Shown here piece after piece: positions 1 to 7,944 of a stretch of DNA of 23,387 nucleotides. Origin of the DNA: an uncultured Actinomycetes bacterium (lineage in GTDB: Bacteria; Actinomycetota; Acidimicrobiia; Acidimicrobiales; Acidimicrobilacustridaceae); contig CAMFLJ010000015.1 in assembly GCA_945957335.1 (NCBI GenBank), positions 1 through 23,387 of the forward strand. Reading direction: 5' to 3'. Position 1 is the stretch's first letter; each line of letters begins with the position of its first letter. Below the pieces are notes generated by a model. That model was not told the origin of the DNA. It saw only the letters and a list, made by a program, of their open reading frames with translations, and did not search any database. A program made the position numbers and the translations under genes.

Positions 1-365
1 CGCCGGTCCCCGTCGCCCGGGTCACCCCCGACGGCGCCCCCGGCCTGCCTTCCCGGGCCCCGTCGGCCCCGGCCGCGACGCCGAACGTGGCTCCCACCCC
101 GGCTCCCGCGGCTGATGCCGCGCCGGCCGTCACCGCAGCCGGCCTCGTGCGTCGCACGCCGGTGGCCCAGCGGCCCGACGAGACCCCGGCCGGGCCCGCC
201 CGCGCCGCGGTCACCCGCACCAACCGCTCACCCGACGAGGTGCGCCGCATGCTCTCCCGCTACCGCTCCGGCCTCGACCGTGGCCGCACCGGTGGCCCCG
301 AGACGTCCACCCCCGACCCCCAGCCACCCACCACCGACCCCCGCACGAACGGCGCAGAGGAATGA
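1..365 (+). CDS. Sensor histidine kinase, C-terminal tail only (conservon CvnA-like), 5' truncated
   Basis: Only the last 120 codons are in the window, read in the frame beginning at base 3 and ending at TGA 363-365. The visible part is a low-complexity Ala/Pro/Thr-rich linker followed by a basic tail with the motif RSPDEVRRMLSRYRSGLDRGR (about residues 80-100 of the fragment) and an acidic end. A proline-rich linker followed by an R-S-P-x-x-V-R-x-M-L-S-x-Y-x-x-G tail is typical of the nitrate-sensor-like histidine kinases that head actinobacterial conservons. No catalytic domain is visible, so the kinase call rests on this tail and on the Roadblock, DUF742 and GTPase genes that follow. The stop codon overlaps the first possible ATG of the Roadblock gene, consistent with translational coupling. 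Confidence 0.72.
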   Translation, partial: PVPVARVTPDGAPGLPSRAPSAPAATPNVAPTPAPAADAAPAVTAAGLVRRTPVAQRPDETPAGPARAAVTRTNRSPDEVRRMLSRYRSGLDRGRTGGPETSTPDPQPPTTDPRTNGAEE

Positions 366-367
366 CC

Positions 368-790
368 ATGATCGAGTTGAGTGCCGCCGCCAGGAACCTG
401 AACTGGCTCGTCCAGAGCTTCGCCGAGCGCGTGCCCGGCGTCAGCGAAGCCGTGGTGGTGTCGTCCGACGGGCTCCCCATCGCCGCCTCGGAGGGCCTCG
501 ACCGCGAGGCCGCCGACCGCTTCGCCGCCGTCGCCTCCGGCCTCATCGGCCTGGCCTACGGCGCCGCCGGCCGCTTCGGCGGCGGCGCGGTGAACGAGGT
601 CATCATCGAGATGGAGAACGCCTTCCTCTTCGTCACCGGCATCAGCGACGGCTCCTGCCTCGCCTGCGTGGCCGAGGCGGAGTGCGACGTCGGCCTCGTC
701 GGCTACGAGATGGCCGTGCTGGTCGACCGCGCCGGCGGCGTCCTCACCCCCGAGATCCGCGCCGAGCTCCAGGCGGCGCTGCCGCGATGA
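368..790 (+). CDS. Roadblock/LC7 domain protein (conservon CvnB-like)
   Basis: This is a small cytosolic protein of about 140 residues with a single Roadblock/LC7 fold. The N-terminal helix (LNWLVQSFAERVPGVSEAVV) is followed by the strand-turn SSDGLPIAASEGL, a second helix with DRFAAVASGLIGL, and the strands NEVIIEMENAFLFVTGI. Roadblock proteins of this type are known to bind the partner GTPase and usually act as its regulator. I chose ATG 368 because AGAGGA at 356-361 lies 6 bases upstream of it but directly abuts the alternative ATG 362. The alternative adds only Met-Thr and would overlap the kinase stop. The stop overlaps the DUF742 start (ATGA at 787-790). The order kinase, Roadblock, DUF742, GTPase matches the classical conservon exactly. 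Confidence 0.9.
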   Translation: MIELSAAARNLNWLVQSFAERVPGVSEAVVVSSDGLPIAASEGLDREAADRFAAVASGLIGLAYGAAGRFGGGAVNEVIIEMENAFLFVTGISDGSCLACVAEAECDVGLVGYEMAVLVDRAGGVLTPEIRAELQAALPR

Positions 791-1170
791 CCTCCTCGAG
801 CGTGCCCGTGGGATCCGACGGTGCGCCGTCGGGCCTGCGCGTCCGCTCGTACGTGCTCACCGGTGGCCGCACCCGCGGCGGCGCCGACCTCCCGTTCGAG
901 GCCCTGATCCAGGTCACCCCGAACGGCCGAGCAGCTCTCCCCGGCCTCGCCCTGGAGCGCCGCGACATCATCTCCCGCTGCGTCGGCACCGTCTCGGTCG
1001 CCGAGATCTCCGCCCACCTGCACCTTCCCCTCGGTGTCGTCCGCGTCCTCGTGGGCGACATGGTCGAGGAGGGGTTGTTGACCGCGACTGCTCCTGACCA
1101 CTCCCGGACCGGTGACCGACCGGACCGCCTGCTGCTCGAAAGGGTCCTCGATGGCCTCCAGTCCCTCTGA
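787..1170 (+). CDS. DUF742 protein (conservon CvnC-like)
   Basis: The 127-residue protein has the DUF742 pattern. A short disordered N-terminus is followed by a conserved RVRSYVLTGGRTRGG box (about residues 18-32), where the R-x-Y-x-x-T-x-G-R-T core is diagnostic. A central ALIQVTPNGRAALPGLALERRDIISRC segment follows, then a winged-helix part (SVAEISAHLHLPLGVVRVLVGDMVEEGLL) with the LPLGVVRVL helix typical of the family. It overlaps the Roadblock gene by 4 bases and the GTPase gene by 20 bases, so all three are probably translated together. The DNA- or protein-binding role of DUF742 in conservons is not firmly established. I infer only that it belongs to this signalling complex. Confidence 0.9.
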   Translation: MTSSSVPVGSDGAPSGLRVRSYVLTGGRTRGGADLPFEALIQVTPNGRAALPGLALERRDIISRCVGTVSVAEISAHLHLPLGVVRVLVGDMVEEGLLTATAPDHSRTGDRPDRLLLERVLDGLQSL

Positions 1171-1756
1171 CACCGCCGCGGCCCAGGTCGCGAGCACCTC
1201 GCCGGCCCCGCTGCCGGTCAAGATCATCGTCGCCGGCGGCTTCGCGGTCGGGAAGACCACGTTCGTCGGCTCGATCTCCGAGATCGCCCCGCTGACCACC
1301 GAGGCCGCCATGACCAAGGTGGCCGAGGGCATCGACGAGACCGGTGGCACCAACACCGGCAAGACGTCGACCACCGTGGCCATGGACTTCGGGCGCATCA
1401 CCCTCGGCGACGACCTGGTGCTCTACCTGTTCGGCACGCCCGGCCAGGACCGCTTCCAGTTCATGTGGGACGACCTCGTGCGCGGCGCCATCGGCGCGGT
1501 CGTGCTGGTCGACACCAACCGCCTCGCCGACTGCTTCCCGGCGGTCGACTACATGGAGCGCAACGGCGTCCCGTTCATCGTGGCGGTCAACATGTTCCAC
1601 GGCGAGCAGCAGCACAGCCTCGACGACGTGCGCGAGGCGCTGGCCGTGCCGGCCGAGGTGCCGATGATCACCACCGACGCCCGCGACCGCAGCCGCACCA
1701 AGGTGGCCCTGCTCGAGCTGGTGCAGCACGCGCTCCTGCGGGCCAACGGGGCCTGA
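1151..1756 (+). CDS. Small Ras-like GTPase (conservon CvnD-like, ATP/GTP-binding protein)
   Basis: The 201-residue protein has a P-loop GGFAVGKTT (residues 29-37), switch-region threonines in NTGKTSTTVAMDFG, and a G3-like box LFGTPGQDRF in which the usual Asp of DxxG is replaced by Thr-Pro-Gly-Gln. The G4 position reads VAVNMFHG instead of NKxD, as is usual for this conservon family. ATG 1151 is preferred over ATG 1112 because GAAAGGG lies 6 bases or so upstream, and because the longer form would add a Cys-rich stretch unlike the family. It ends the operon and abuts a convergent gene with only 3 bases between the stops. The likely role is a molecular switch downstream of the kinase and Roadblock protein at the membrane. 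Confidence 0.92.
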   Translation: MASSPSDTAAAQVASTSPAPLPVKIIVAGGFAVGKTTFVGSISEIAPLTTEAAMTKVAEGIDETGGTNTGKTSTTVAMDFGRITLGDDLVLYLFGTPGQDRFQFMWDDLVRGAIGAVVLVDTNRLADCFPAVDYMERNGVPFIVAVNMFHGEQQHSLDDVREALAVPAEVPMITTDARDRSRTKVALLELVQHALLRANGA

Positions 1757-1766
1757 GGCTCAGGCC
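1750..1766. terminator. Perfect inverted repeat between convergent stops (1756/1760)
   Basis: GGCCTGAG - G - CTCAGGCC is an exact 8-base inverted repeat with one central base. It contains both the TGA of the GTPase gene and the TCA (TGA on the other strand) of the membrane gene. No T-run follows on either side, so intrinsic termination is uncertain. A compact bidirectional terminator is the most natural reading. Confidence 0.35.
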
Positions 1767-2029
1767 TCCGGCAGCACGCCGCGCTCGGCGGCCGCCACCA
1801 CCGGGCGCACCTTCAGCAGGTACCAGCCCGAGATGGCGAGCCCTCCCAGCACGGAGATGAAGCCGAACAGGATGGCGACGAGCCACACGACCTGACGGCG
1901 CCCCGAGAGCGCCCAGGCCCACTGCGGATGGCGGACGCAGTCGAGCAGCGCCCACACCGAGACGGCCAGGGGCACGCAGAACAGGGCGGTCACGAAGATC
2001 GTCCAGAACAACCTGCCCACGTCGGCCAT
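1760..2029 (-). CDS. Small two-helix membrane protein (PLDc_N/DUF2516-like)
   Basis: The protein has 89 residues with two hydrophobic segments: LFWTIFVTALFCVPLAVSVW (about 6-25) and VVWLVAILFGFISVLGGLAI (about 46-65). Between them lies a short loop LLDCVRHPQWAWALSGRRQ. A WALLDC-x4-P-x-W pattern followed by a basic turn and a second helix resembles small actinobacterial membrane proteins with a PLDc_N or DUF2516 domain. I could not decide between them, and no function is assigned. ATG 2029 was chosen over an upstream in-frame start at 2095 because the -10-like TACGAT (2036-2041, minus strand) lies only 6 bases before it. The extra N-terminus (Trp/Pro/Arg-rich) also looks non-coding. It is a single-gene unit. 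Confidence 0.75.
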   Translation of the reverse strand: MADVGRLFWTIFVTALFCVPLAVSVWALLDCVRHPQWAWALSGRRQVVWLVAILFGFISVLGGLAISGWYLLKVRPVVAAAERGVLPEA

Positions 2030-2035
2030 GCCCGA

Positions 2036-2041
2036 ATCGTA
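2036..2041 (-). promoter_or_regulatory. -10-like hexamer TACGAT of a leaderless gene
   Basis: TACGAT on the minus strand ends 6 bases before ATG 2029. This spacing would place the transcription start on or next to the start codon. No convincing -35 was seen. Confidence 0.5.
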
Positions 2042-2141
2042 CGGGCGACCATCCCGTCGACCGGCACCCGGCCACCACGTCGCTGCCGGGCTCACGATGG
2101 TGCGGGGACCCCACCGATCTGGTCCGCCTCGGGGGAGCGGA

Positions 2142-2774
2142 TCAGTGGCGGAGGCGGGAGGCGGCGTCGCCGGGCATCGGCATGGGTGCCTGCACGGGGC
2201 GGCCGCCGGCGGCCATGAGGTCGAGCACCCAGCCCTCGACCTCGGCCCAGCCCGCCGCCCGTGGGCCGTCGAGCCCGGCGTTGTAGGGCTGGGAGAACAC
2301 CAGCACCGGCGCGCCGGTGCCGCGCAGCGACACCACGTTGTGGGGGGCGTCGTCGACGTAGGCGTCGGCCTCGACCTGGGGCTTGTCGCCGAGGAAGCAG
2401 AGGTCGCGGTACGGGATCGAGTTGGCGTCGAGCCACTCGACGGTGTCGGCCACCGCCACCGCGTGGTTCCAGTTGGCGTAGAGGCGGTGCGTGATCAGCC
2501 GGATCCACACGCCCGCGTCGGAGAGCCGCCACAGGGCCTCAGCCGCCCCGGGCACCGCCGGCATGGTGCGGAACATGCGGTGCTCGTTGACCGCGGTGCG
2601 GTGGAGCCGCTCGAACTCGTCGCGGTCGAGGCCCCACTCGGTGAAGTCCCAGGTCTGCTGGTCGGGCAGCTCGGCCTCGTCGATGCCCCGGTCGGCCGCC
2701 ACGACGCGGCGGAAGGCGGTGGCGTGGTCGGCGCACACGCCGTCGAGGTCGACCCCGAGGACGAAGTCGGCCAC
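2142..2774 (-). CDS. 5'(3')-deoxyribonucleotidase-like HAD hydrolase (NT5C family)
   Basis: The 210-residue protein starts with the HAD nucleophile motif VDLDGVCAD. Asp9 would be phosphorylated and Asp11 would act as acid/base. Motif II is LITHRL (about residue 95), and motif III/IV is GDKPQVEADAYVDDAPHN, with a catalytic Lys and metal-binding acids. The D-G-V-x-A-D start and cap region (WDFTEWGL) fit the NT5C family, which dephosphorylates deoxyribonucleoside 5'- or 3'-monophosphates in the cytosol. Start GTG 2774 is 1 base after the TGA of the upstream hydrolase gene (TGACGTG), so the two are probably translationally coupled. It is the last gene of the flavoprotein/GT4 operon. Why a nucleotidase sits here is unclear; the true substrate could be a sugar or other small phosphate. 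Confidence 0.82.
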   Translation of the reverse strand: MADFVLGVDLDGVCADHATAFRRVVAADRGIDEAELPDQQTWDFTEWGLDRDEFERLHRTAVNEHRMFRTMPAVPGAAEALWRLSDAGVWIRLITHRLYANWNHAVAVADTVEWLDANSIPYRDLCFLGDKPQVEADAYVDDAPHNVVSLRGTGAPVLVFSQPYNAGLDGPRAAGWAEVEGWVLDLMAAGGRPVQAPMPMPGDAASRLRH

Positions 2775-2775
2775 G

Positions 2776-3459
2776 TCAGAGGCTGGCGCCGAGGAACTCC
2801 AGGGCCGCGTCGATGAACCCGAAGTCCTTGGGGGTGGCGAAGTGGTCGACGTTGCGCAACGTCACGAGGCGGGCGTCGGGCAGCTTCTCGAGCAGGGGGT
2901 CGGCGGGCCCCACGAAGTCCTTGTCGCCCAGCACGACGAGCACCGGGCACGTGATGTTCGCCAGCCCCTCGGCGGTGATCGGGATCGGGTGGGGCCGCCG
3001 CACCAGCGCGGCGAGGGCTTCGCGGTCCTGGTCGGGGGCGTCGGCCAGCGCCGAGAAGTAGCGCAGGGTGGGGTCGTCGGGCTCGACCGAGCCGTCGAAC
3101 ACGCCGCCGATGCTGCCCATCTCGCCCGCGGGCCGGAACAGGTTGGCCCCGACACCGGCGACGATCAGCGAGTGGAAGCGGTCGGGATGGGCCGAGGCGA
3201 GGGTGAGGAGCGTGCGGGCACCGAGGGAGAAGCCGATGGCGTCGACCGGCTCGGCGGGGAAGCGCTCGAGCAGCTCCTCCTCGAGGCGGTCGTAGGCGGC
3301 GGGGTCGGTGGGGCGCGGCGCCGAGCCGTGGCCCATCTGGTCGAGGGGGATGGCGGTGCGGCCGGCGTCGGCCAACAGGTCGAGCCAGCCGTTGTCGCCC
3401 CAGGTGCGGGCCGACGACGTGGCGATCCCGTGGACCAGCACCACCGGCGGGTGGCTCAC
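2776..3459 (-). CDS. Alpha/beta hydrolase
   Basis: The protein has 227 residues with the canonical fold signature. An oxyanion strand VVLVHGIATSS lies at residues 6-16. The nucleophile elbow is GFSLGA (Ser near residue 74), the acid-bearing strand VLVVLGDKDFVGP lies near residue 180, and the catalytic His is in LRNVDHFAT near residue 204. A small cap (about 100-160) covers the site. Start GTG 3459 overlaps the glycosyltransferase stop as GTGA, and the frame is open further upstream only as a shadow of that gene. The substrate cannot be read from the sequence. Its place between a GT4 enzyme and a phosphatase suggests a deacylase or esterase step in the same pathway, but this is inference from position only. 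Confidence 0.85.
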   Translation of the reverse strand: MSHPPVVLVHGIATSSARTWGDNGWLDLLADAGRTAIPLDQMGHGSAPRPTDPAAYDRLEEELLERFPAEPVDAIGFSLGARTLLTLASAHPDRFHSLIVAGVGANLFRPAGEMGSIGGVFDGSVEPDDPTLRYFSALADAPDQDREALAALVRRPHPIPITAEGLANITCPVLVVLGDKDFVGPADPLLEKLPDARLVTLRNVDHFATPKDFGFIDAALEFLGASL

Positions 3460-4634
3460 CGCGACCGCCTCCGGTTGCGGCGGATGGCGTCGAGGGCGAG
3501 CGGGGCGAACGCGCCGAGCGCCGTGGCCGGCCACGTGAGGGTGGCGGCGTGCTGCAGGGCGCCGGTCGAGAGCTTCGAGCGGAGCTCGACGTCGGTGAGC
3601 ACGGCGGTGAGGTCGCGGGCCAGCGCGCGGTCGTCGGCGGCGAGCAGGCCCGACAGGCCGGCGGCGACGGAGTCGCGGTGCCCCGCGATGTCGGTGGCCA
3701 CCGACGGCGTGCCGCAGGCGGCGGCCTCGGTGAGGGTCATGCCCCAGCCCTCGGCGATGGAGGCGCTGGCGACCACCCACGCCCGGCGGTAGAGCGACAG
3801 CAGCTCCTCGTCGGACACCTTGCCGGCGATGCGCACCCAGCCGTTGGCGTCGAGGTCGTCGACCTGCTGCTCGAGGGCCGGGCGCTCGTAGCCGTCGCCG
3901 ACGATGACGAGCTGGAGGTCGGGCACGTCGTGGCGCACGTCGGCGGCGATGCGCACCAGCTCGTCGAAGCGCTTGGAGGGCATGAGGCGACCGACGGCGA
4001 CCACCAGCGGCACCGGGCTCTTCTCGCCCGCCGGGGTGAAGCGCTCGTCGATGCCGGGCGGCACGACCGAGATCTGGGCCGGCCGCAGGCCGAGGTAGTC
4101 GACGAGCTCGTGGCGCGACGACTCCGACAGGGTGACCACCGGCATGCGCCGGTAGAGCGGGGGAGCGATGCGGTGCTCGAAGAACTTGCCGGCCCGGGCG
4201 AGGCCGGGGTCGAGCACCATGTCCCACATGTCGCGGTGCACGTGGTGCACCCAGGCCGACTTGGGGCCGGCGGCCCACAGCGGCGTGAGGAACGGCACGC
4301 CGTTCCAGATCTCGACGATGCCGTCTCGCGGTCCGTGGCCACCGAGCAGCTCGCTGACGACCGCGGTGGGGAACACCATGAACCGGCCGTGCTTGCGCAC
4401 GATGCGGTAGCCGTCGCGGCTGCCCTCGTAGGGGTGGCCCTGCGCGTAGGAGGTGCGCATGACCACGTCGAGGCCGGCCTCGGCCCACAGGGCGAGGATC
4501 TTGGCGGCGTGGACCTCGGAGCCGCCCGCCTCGATGTCGACGAGGTCGCGCCAGGCCAGCACGTGGACGCGTTCGAGGCCCGCCTCGGCGGCCAGCGCGG
4601 CGATGTCGGCGACGCTCGCCGCGCTGTGGGTCAC
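3456..4634 (-). CDS. Glycosyltransferase family 4 (GT-B fold)
   Basis: The 392-residue cytosolic or membrane-associated enzyme has an acceptor-side N-terminal domain with the glycine-rich loop DIEAGGSEVHAAKI (about 33-46) and an HHVHRDMWD segment. The donor domain begins near residue 185 (PAQISVVPPGID). It carries VVAVGRLMPSKRFDELV, LVIVGDGYERP and the GT4 E-x7-E motif EGWGMTLTEAAACGTP, which holds the nucleotide-sugar. GTG 4634 was chosen because GAGG lies 5 bases before it. An upstream ATG (4688) would run into the preceding gene. It starts 7 bases after that gene's stop. Donor and acceptor are unknown. The divergent polyprenol-type glycosyltransferases suggest assembly of an envelope glycan or glycolipid. 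Confidence 0.9.
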   Translation of the reverse strand: MTHSAASVADIAALAAEAGLERVHVLAWRDLVDIEAGGSEVHAAKILALWAEAGLDVVMRTSYAQGHPYEGSRDGYRIVRKHGRFMVFPTAVVSELLGGHGPRDGIVEIWNGVPFLTPLWAAGPKSAWVHHVHRDMWDMVLDPGLARAGKFFEHRIAPPLYRRMPVVTLSESSRHELVDYLGLRPAQISVVPPGIDERFTPAGEKSPVPLVVAVGRLMPSKRFDELVRIAADVRHDVPDLQLVIVGDGYERPALEQQVDDLDANGWVRIAGKVSDEELLSLYRRAWVVASASIAEGWGMTLTEAAACGTPSVATDIAGHRDSVAAGLSGLLAADDRALARDLTAVLTDVELRSKLSTGALQHAATLTWPATALGAFAPLALDAIRRNRRRSR

Positions 4635-4641
4635 GTGGGCC

Positions 4642-6246
4642 TCAGGCGCTCGGCTTGTTGACGGGGTGGTCGGGGCCGAAGGCCTCACGGGGGATCACGG
4701 GGGCGTCGCGGCCGGTGCCCTTCTCGCCGGCACCCTCACCGGGGGCCTTCTCCTCGTGGTACTCCTCCTCGACGTTGACGTCCCACACGTCGTAGGTGGT
4801 GCCCGTGGCGATGTTCTCGGCGGTGAGCATCGCCGTGTACATCGAGTGGTCCTGGTTGTTGTAGCGGTGCATGCCGTTGCGGCCCACCGGGTGGACGTTG
4901 GGGGCGTGGGCGGCGAGCCAGTCGCGCATCGTCTGGACGTTGGCCTTGTAGCGCTCGTCGTAGAACGGGTACGCCTTCGGCACCCGCACCACGTAGCCGG
5001 CCGACACCTTGGTGGCGTCGACGAGGCCGATCTTGCCGAGCTCGCGGGTGCCCAGCGCGACGAGGTCGTCGTCGGACATCGACCAGTACTCGTCACCCTC
5101 GAACACGAAGTACTCCATGCCGAGGCAGGTGAGCCCGTCCTTCACCATGTACGGCGACCAGGAGCCGAAGTTCTGGATGCGGCCGACCTTGACCTCGGGG
5201 GAGTGGATGTAGATCCAGTTGTCCGGGAAGATGCCGTCGTCGGGCACCACCAGGGCGACGGTGAGGAAGTCGCGGTAGCGGAGGTCCTTGGCCGCGGCCA
5301 GCACGTCGGCCGGGGGCGGCGGGTCCATGGCCATCAGCAGCTGCGACATTGGCATCGAGGAGATGACCTCGTTGCAGGGGTACTCGGTCTCGACGCCCGC
5401 GTGGGAGGCCACCACGGCCACGGCGCGGTCGTCCTCGACGCGCACCTTGACCGCCTTGGTCTCCATGAGCACCTTCGAGCCCGACGCCTCGACCTTGTCG
5501 CGGCAGACCTCCCACATCATCCCGGGCCCGTACTTCGGGTACTGGAACTCCTCGATGAGCGAGGTGATGTCGGTGGCCTTGCCCTTCTTCAGGAAGGACA
5601 GCGACTTCGGGAGCGAGTCGAGGATGGCGTTGATGCCCGCGTTCCACAGCGACATGTTCTTGATGCGCTGGGCGGCCCAGTCGGCCTGGATCTGCGAGGC
5701 GGGGACGCCCCAGACCTTCTCGTTGTAGGTCTTGAAGAAGTGCTTGTAGAGCCGCTTGCCGAACCGGGCGGTGATCCAGTCCTCGAGGCTGTCGTCGGTC
5801 TTCGGCCGGCCGAGCAGCTTGCGGATGCCGCCGTCGGCGCGGGCCTAGAAGTAGGACAGCACGCACAGGACGGCCTCGCCGATGCCGAGGTTCTTGAGCG
5901 CGTTGGAGGCCTTGAGCGGGTAGTCGAAGAACTTGCCGTCGTAGTAGATGCGGCTCATGCGCGGCCGCTGGAGGAAGTCCTCCTGGGGGAGGATCTCGTG
6001 CCAGAGGTCGTCGACGGGCACGACCTTGGTGAAGAACCGGTGCCCGCCCAGGTCGAAGCGCCACCCGTCGCGCTCGACGGTGCGCGAGATGCCGCCCACC
6101 TGGTCGTCGGCCTCGAGGACCGTGCTGCTGATGTCGTGCTTGGCGAGCTCGTAGGCCGCCGTGAGGCCGGCGGGACCCCCACCGATCACCACCACCTGAG
6201 GTGCGGTGGCGGCTGCGTCGGGGGTGGGCTCGGAGGGAACGGTCAT
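4642..6246 (-). pseudogene. NAD(P)/FAD-dependent oxidoreductase (UDP-galactopyranose mutase / protoporphyrinogen-oxidase-like), interrupted by one in-frame TAG
   Basis: The reading frame spans 534 codons but has TAG at codon 134 (5845-5847, minus strand). The part before it (5845-6246) has the dinucleotide-binding motif VVVIGGGPAGLTAAYEL (18-34), E45-type acid in VLEADDQVGG, and GGHRFFTK. After the TAG the same frame continues without any other lesion through ARFGKRLYKHFFKTYNEKVW, ADWAAQRIKN and the FAD-binding C-terminus HPVGRNGMHRYNNQDHSMYT, with a normal stop at 4642. The family (a PRK07208-like flavoprotein) often sits beside glycosyltransferases. Upstream are GGAAAG (6254-6259), 7 bases from ATG 6246, and a TACACT -10 candidate (6278-6283). 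ATG 5655 could allow restart, but that product would lack the FAD Rossmann core. A sequencing error is as likely as a real nonsense mutation. Confidence 0.85.
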
Positions 6247-6342
6247 CGGGTCACTTTCCGGATTCGGGGCCGTGGGGAGTGTAGTGAACCGGCCCTGGGG
6301 CGCGGCCCATGCCCCCTGCCTGGTCGGCCCGGGTCCCGGCGG

Positions 6343-6348
6343 TAGTGT
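6343..6348 (+). promoter_or_regulatory. -10-like hexamer TAGTGT of a leaderless gene
   Basis: TAGTGT is followed by 8 bases and then ATG 6357. There is no Shine-Dalgarno sequence in front of this ATG, which supports a leaderless start and argues against ATG 6309. Confidence 0.5.
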
Positions 6349-6356
6349 CCGGCCCC

Positions 6357-7937
6357 ATGCACCCGACCGAGGGCGGCAGCGCCGCCAGTGTCCCCGGTCC
6401 CGTCGCCGCCGACGAGTCGGCCCCCGCGACCACCGAGATCGTCACCGTCGGCATCGTCGCCGTGCTCGCCGGCGGCGTGCTGCGCTTCGCCACCCGGTCG
6501 GGCCTGTGGCTCGACGAGTCGCTGAGCGTCAACATCGCCTCGCTGCCCGTCGGCGACATCGGCTCGTGGCTGCGCCACGACGGCCACCCGCCGCTCTTCT
6601 ACCTGCTCCTCCACGGCTGGATGGAGCTGTTCGGCAGCGGCGACGTGGCCGTGCGGGCCCTCTCGGGCGTGTTCGGCCTGCTGACCCTGCCGCTCGCCTA
6701 CCTGGCGGGCCGGCGCCGCGGTGGCGCCCTCCTCGGGTGGATCACCCTCACCGTCGTGGCGCTCTCGCCGTTCGCGGTGCGCTACTCCGACGAAGCCCGC
6801 ATGTACTCGATGGTGATGTTCCTGGCCTTCGCCGGGTACCTCCTCGCCGACGACATCCTGCGCCGGGGCAAGTCCGACTGGCTCCGCCTCCTCGGGGTGG
6901 TCGTGGTGGCCACCGCGCTGCTCTACACGCACTACTGGGCGCTGTGGCTGCTCGCCGCCGCCGGGCTGGTGGCGATCTGGCGGGCGTGGCGACCGGCCGA
7001 GCCCGGCGACCGCCGTCCTGCGCTGCTGTTCATCGGCGCCCTCGTGGTGGCCGGCGTGCTGTTCGTGCCGTGGCTGCCGTCGATGCTCTACCAGTCGGCC
7101 CACACCGGCACCCCCTGGGCCAAGCCGATGCGGCCGACGGTGGCCTTCGGCTTCCTCGTCGACGACTTCGGGTCGGGCCTCTACGACGACGCCGTCTTCT
7201 TCGGGCTGATCACCGTGGTCCTCCTGGGGCTGGGCCTGTTCGGTCGGGCCCGCGACGAGCGCCACATCGAGATCGACGTGCGCACCGCGCCGCAGATGCG
7301 GGCCGAGGCGATCGTGGGGGCGCTCACGTTCGGCATCGGCATCGTCATCGCCTTCGGGCTCCGCGGGGCGTTCGCCACCCGGTACGGCGCGGTGGTGTTC
7401 CCCTTCCTGGCCCTGCTCGTCGCCGCCGGGGTCACCCGCTTCGCAGGCCGGTGGCTGCGGTTCGGCGTGCTCGTGGTCCTGTGCGCCTACCTGGGCGTCG
7501 GCGCGCTGTGGAACGTGGCCGACACCCGCACGCAGATGAAGCAGATCGGCCAGGCGATCGACGCCAAGGCCCAGCCCGGCGACCTCGTGATCTACTGCCC
7601 CGACCAGCTCGGGCCGGCCGGGAGCCGGGCCACCCACGCCGACGTCCGCGAGGTCGCCTACCCGACCTTCGACGACCCGAAGCTCGTCGACTGGGTCGAC
7701 TACAAGGACCGCAACCAAGCCTCCGACCCCCAGGAGTTCGCCCGCCGGGCCCTCGACGCGGCCGGGCCGGACGGCAACGTCTTCCTGGTCTGGAACACCG
7801 AGTACAAGACCTTCGACGGCAAGTGCGAGGCCCTCCTCAACGCGCTCGGTGCGGCCCGTCCCGCCGAGACGATCGTGCAGCAGAAGTCGTCGATGTTCGA
7901 ACACGGCTACCTGACGTGGTTCCCGGCCCCGTCGTGA
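6357..7937 (+). CDS. Polytopic glycosyltransferase, GT39/ArnT-like (polyprenol-phosphate sugar donor)
   Basis: The integral membrane protein has 526 residues and about ten to twelve hydrophobic segments. After the first helix (about 27-42) comes the loop ATRSGLWLDESLSVNIA. Its Asp-Glu pair corresponds to the catalytic acid of GT-C enzymes such as PMT and ArnT. The next loop carries HDGHPPLFYLLLHGWM, also characteristic, and RYSDEARMYSM follows. The C-terminal roughly 120 residues after the last helix are soluble and probably extracytoplasmic. ATG 6357 fits the promoter spacing; ATG 6309 would add 16 residues. It is divergent from the flavoprotein operon (110 bases between) and followed after 7 bases by a second membrane glycosyltransferase. 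It is likely to transfer a sugar from a polyprenyl phosphate to an envelope acceptor; the sugar itself is not evident. Confidence 0.83.
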   Translation: MHPTEGGSAASVPGPVAADESAPATTEIVTVGIVAVLAGGVLRFATRSGLWLDESLSVNIASLPVGDIGSWLRHDGHPPLFYLLLHGWMELFGSGDVAVRALSGVFGLLTLPLAYLAGRRRGGALLGWITLTVVALSPFAVRYSDEARMYSMVMFLAFAGYLLADDILRRGKSDWLRLLGVVVVATALLYTHYWALWLLAAAGLVAIWRAWRPAEPGDRRPALLFIGALVVAGVLFVPWLPSMLYQSAHTGTPWAKPMRPTVAFGFLVDDFGSGLYDDAVFFGLITVVLLGLGLFGRARDERHIEIDVRTAPQMRAEAIVGALTFGIGIVIAFGLRGAFATRYGAVVFPFLALLVAAGVTRFAGRWLRFGVLVVLCAYLGVGALWNVADTRTQMKQIGQAIDAKAQPGDLVIYCPDQLGPAGSRATHADVREVAYPTFDDPKLVDWVDYKDRNQASDPQEFARRALDAAGPDGNVFLVWNTEYKTFDGKCEALLNALGAARPAETIVQQKSSMFEHGYLTWFPAPS

Positions 7938-7944
7938 CCCGCCC

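Noticed and set aside
5845..5847. Recoding of TAG as an amino acid
   Set aside because: TAG serves as a normal stop at 9061-9063 and 23194-23196, no tRNA or recoding element is seen, and a single base change is the simpler explanation.
6309..6311. ATG 6309 as start of the GT39-like gene
   Set aside because: It lies upstream of the TAGTGT promoter hexamer, has no Shine-Dalgarno, and adds 16 residues of non-conserved sequence.
4453..6345. Long open frame on the plus strand (630 codons) across the flavoprotein and glycosyltransferase genes
   Set aside because: It is antisense to genes with clear family motifs, is a Val/Gly/Arg/His-rich low-complexity product, and exists only because GC-rich DNA has few stops.
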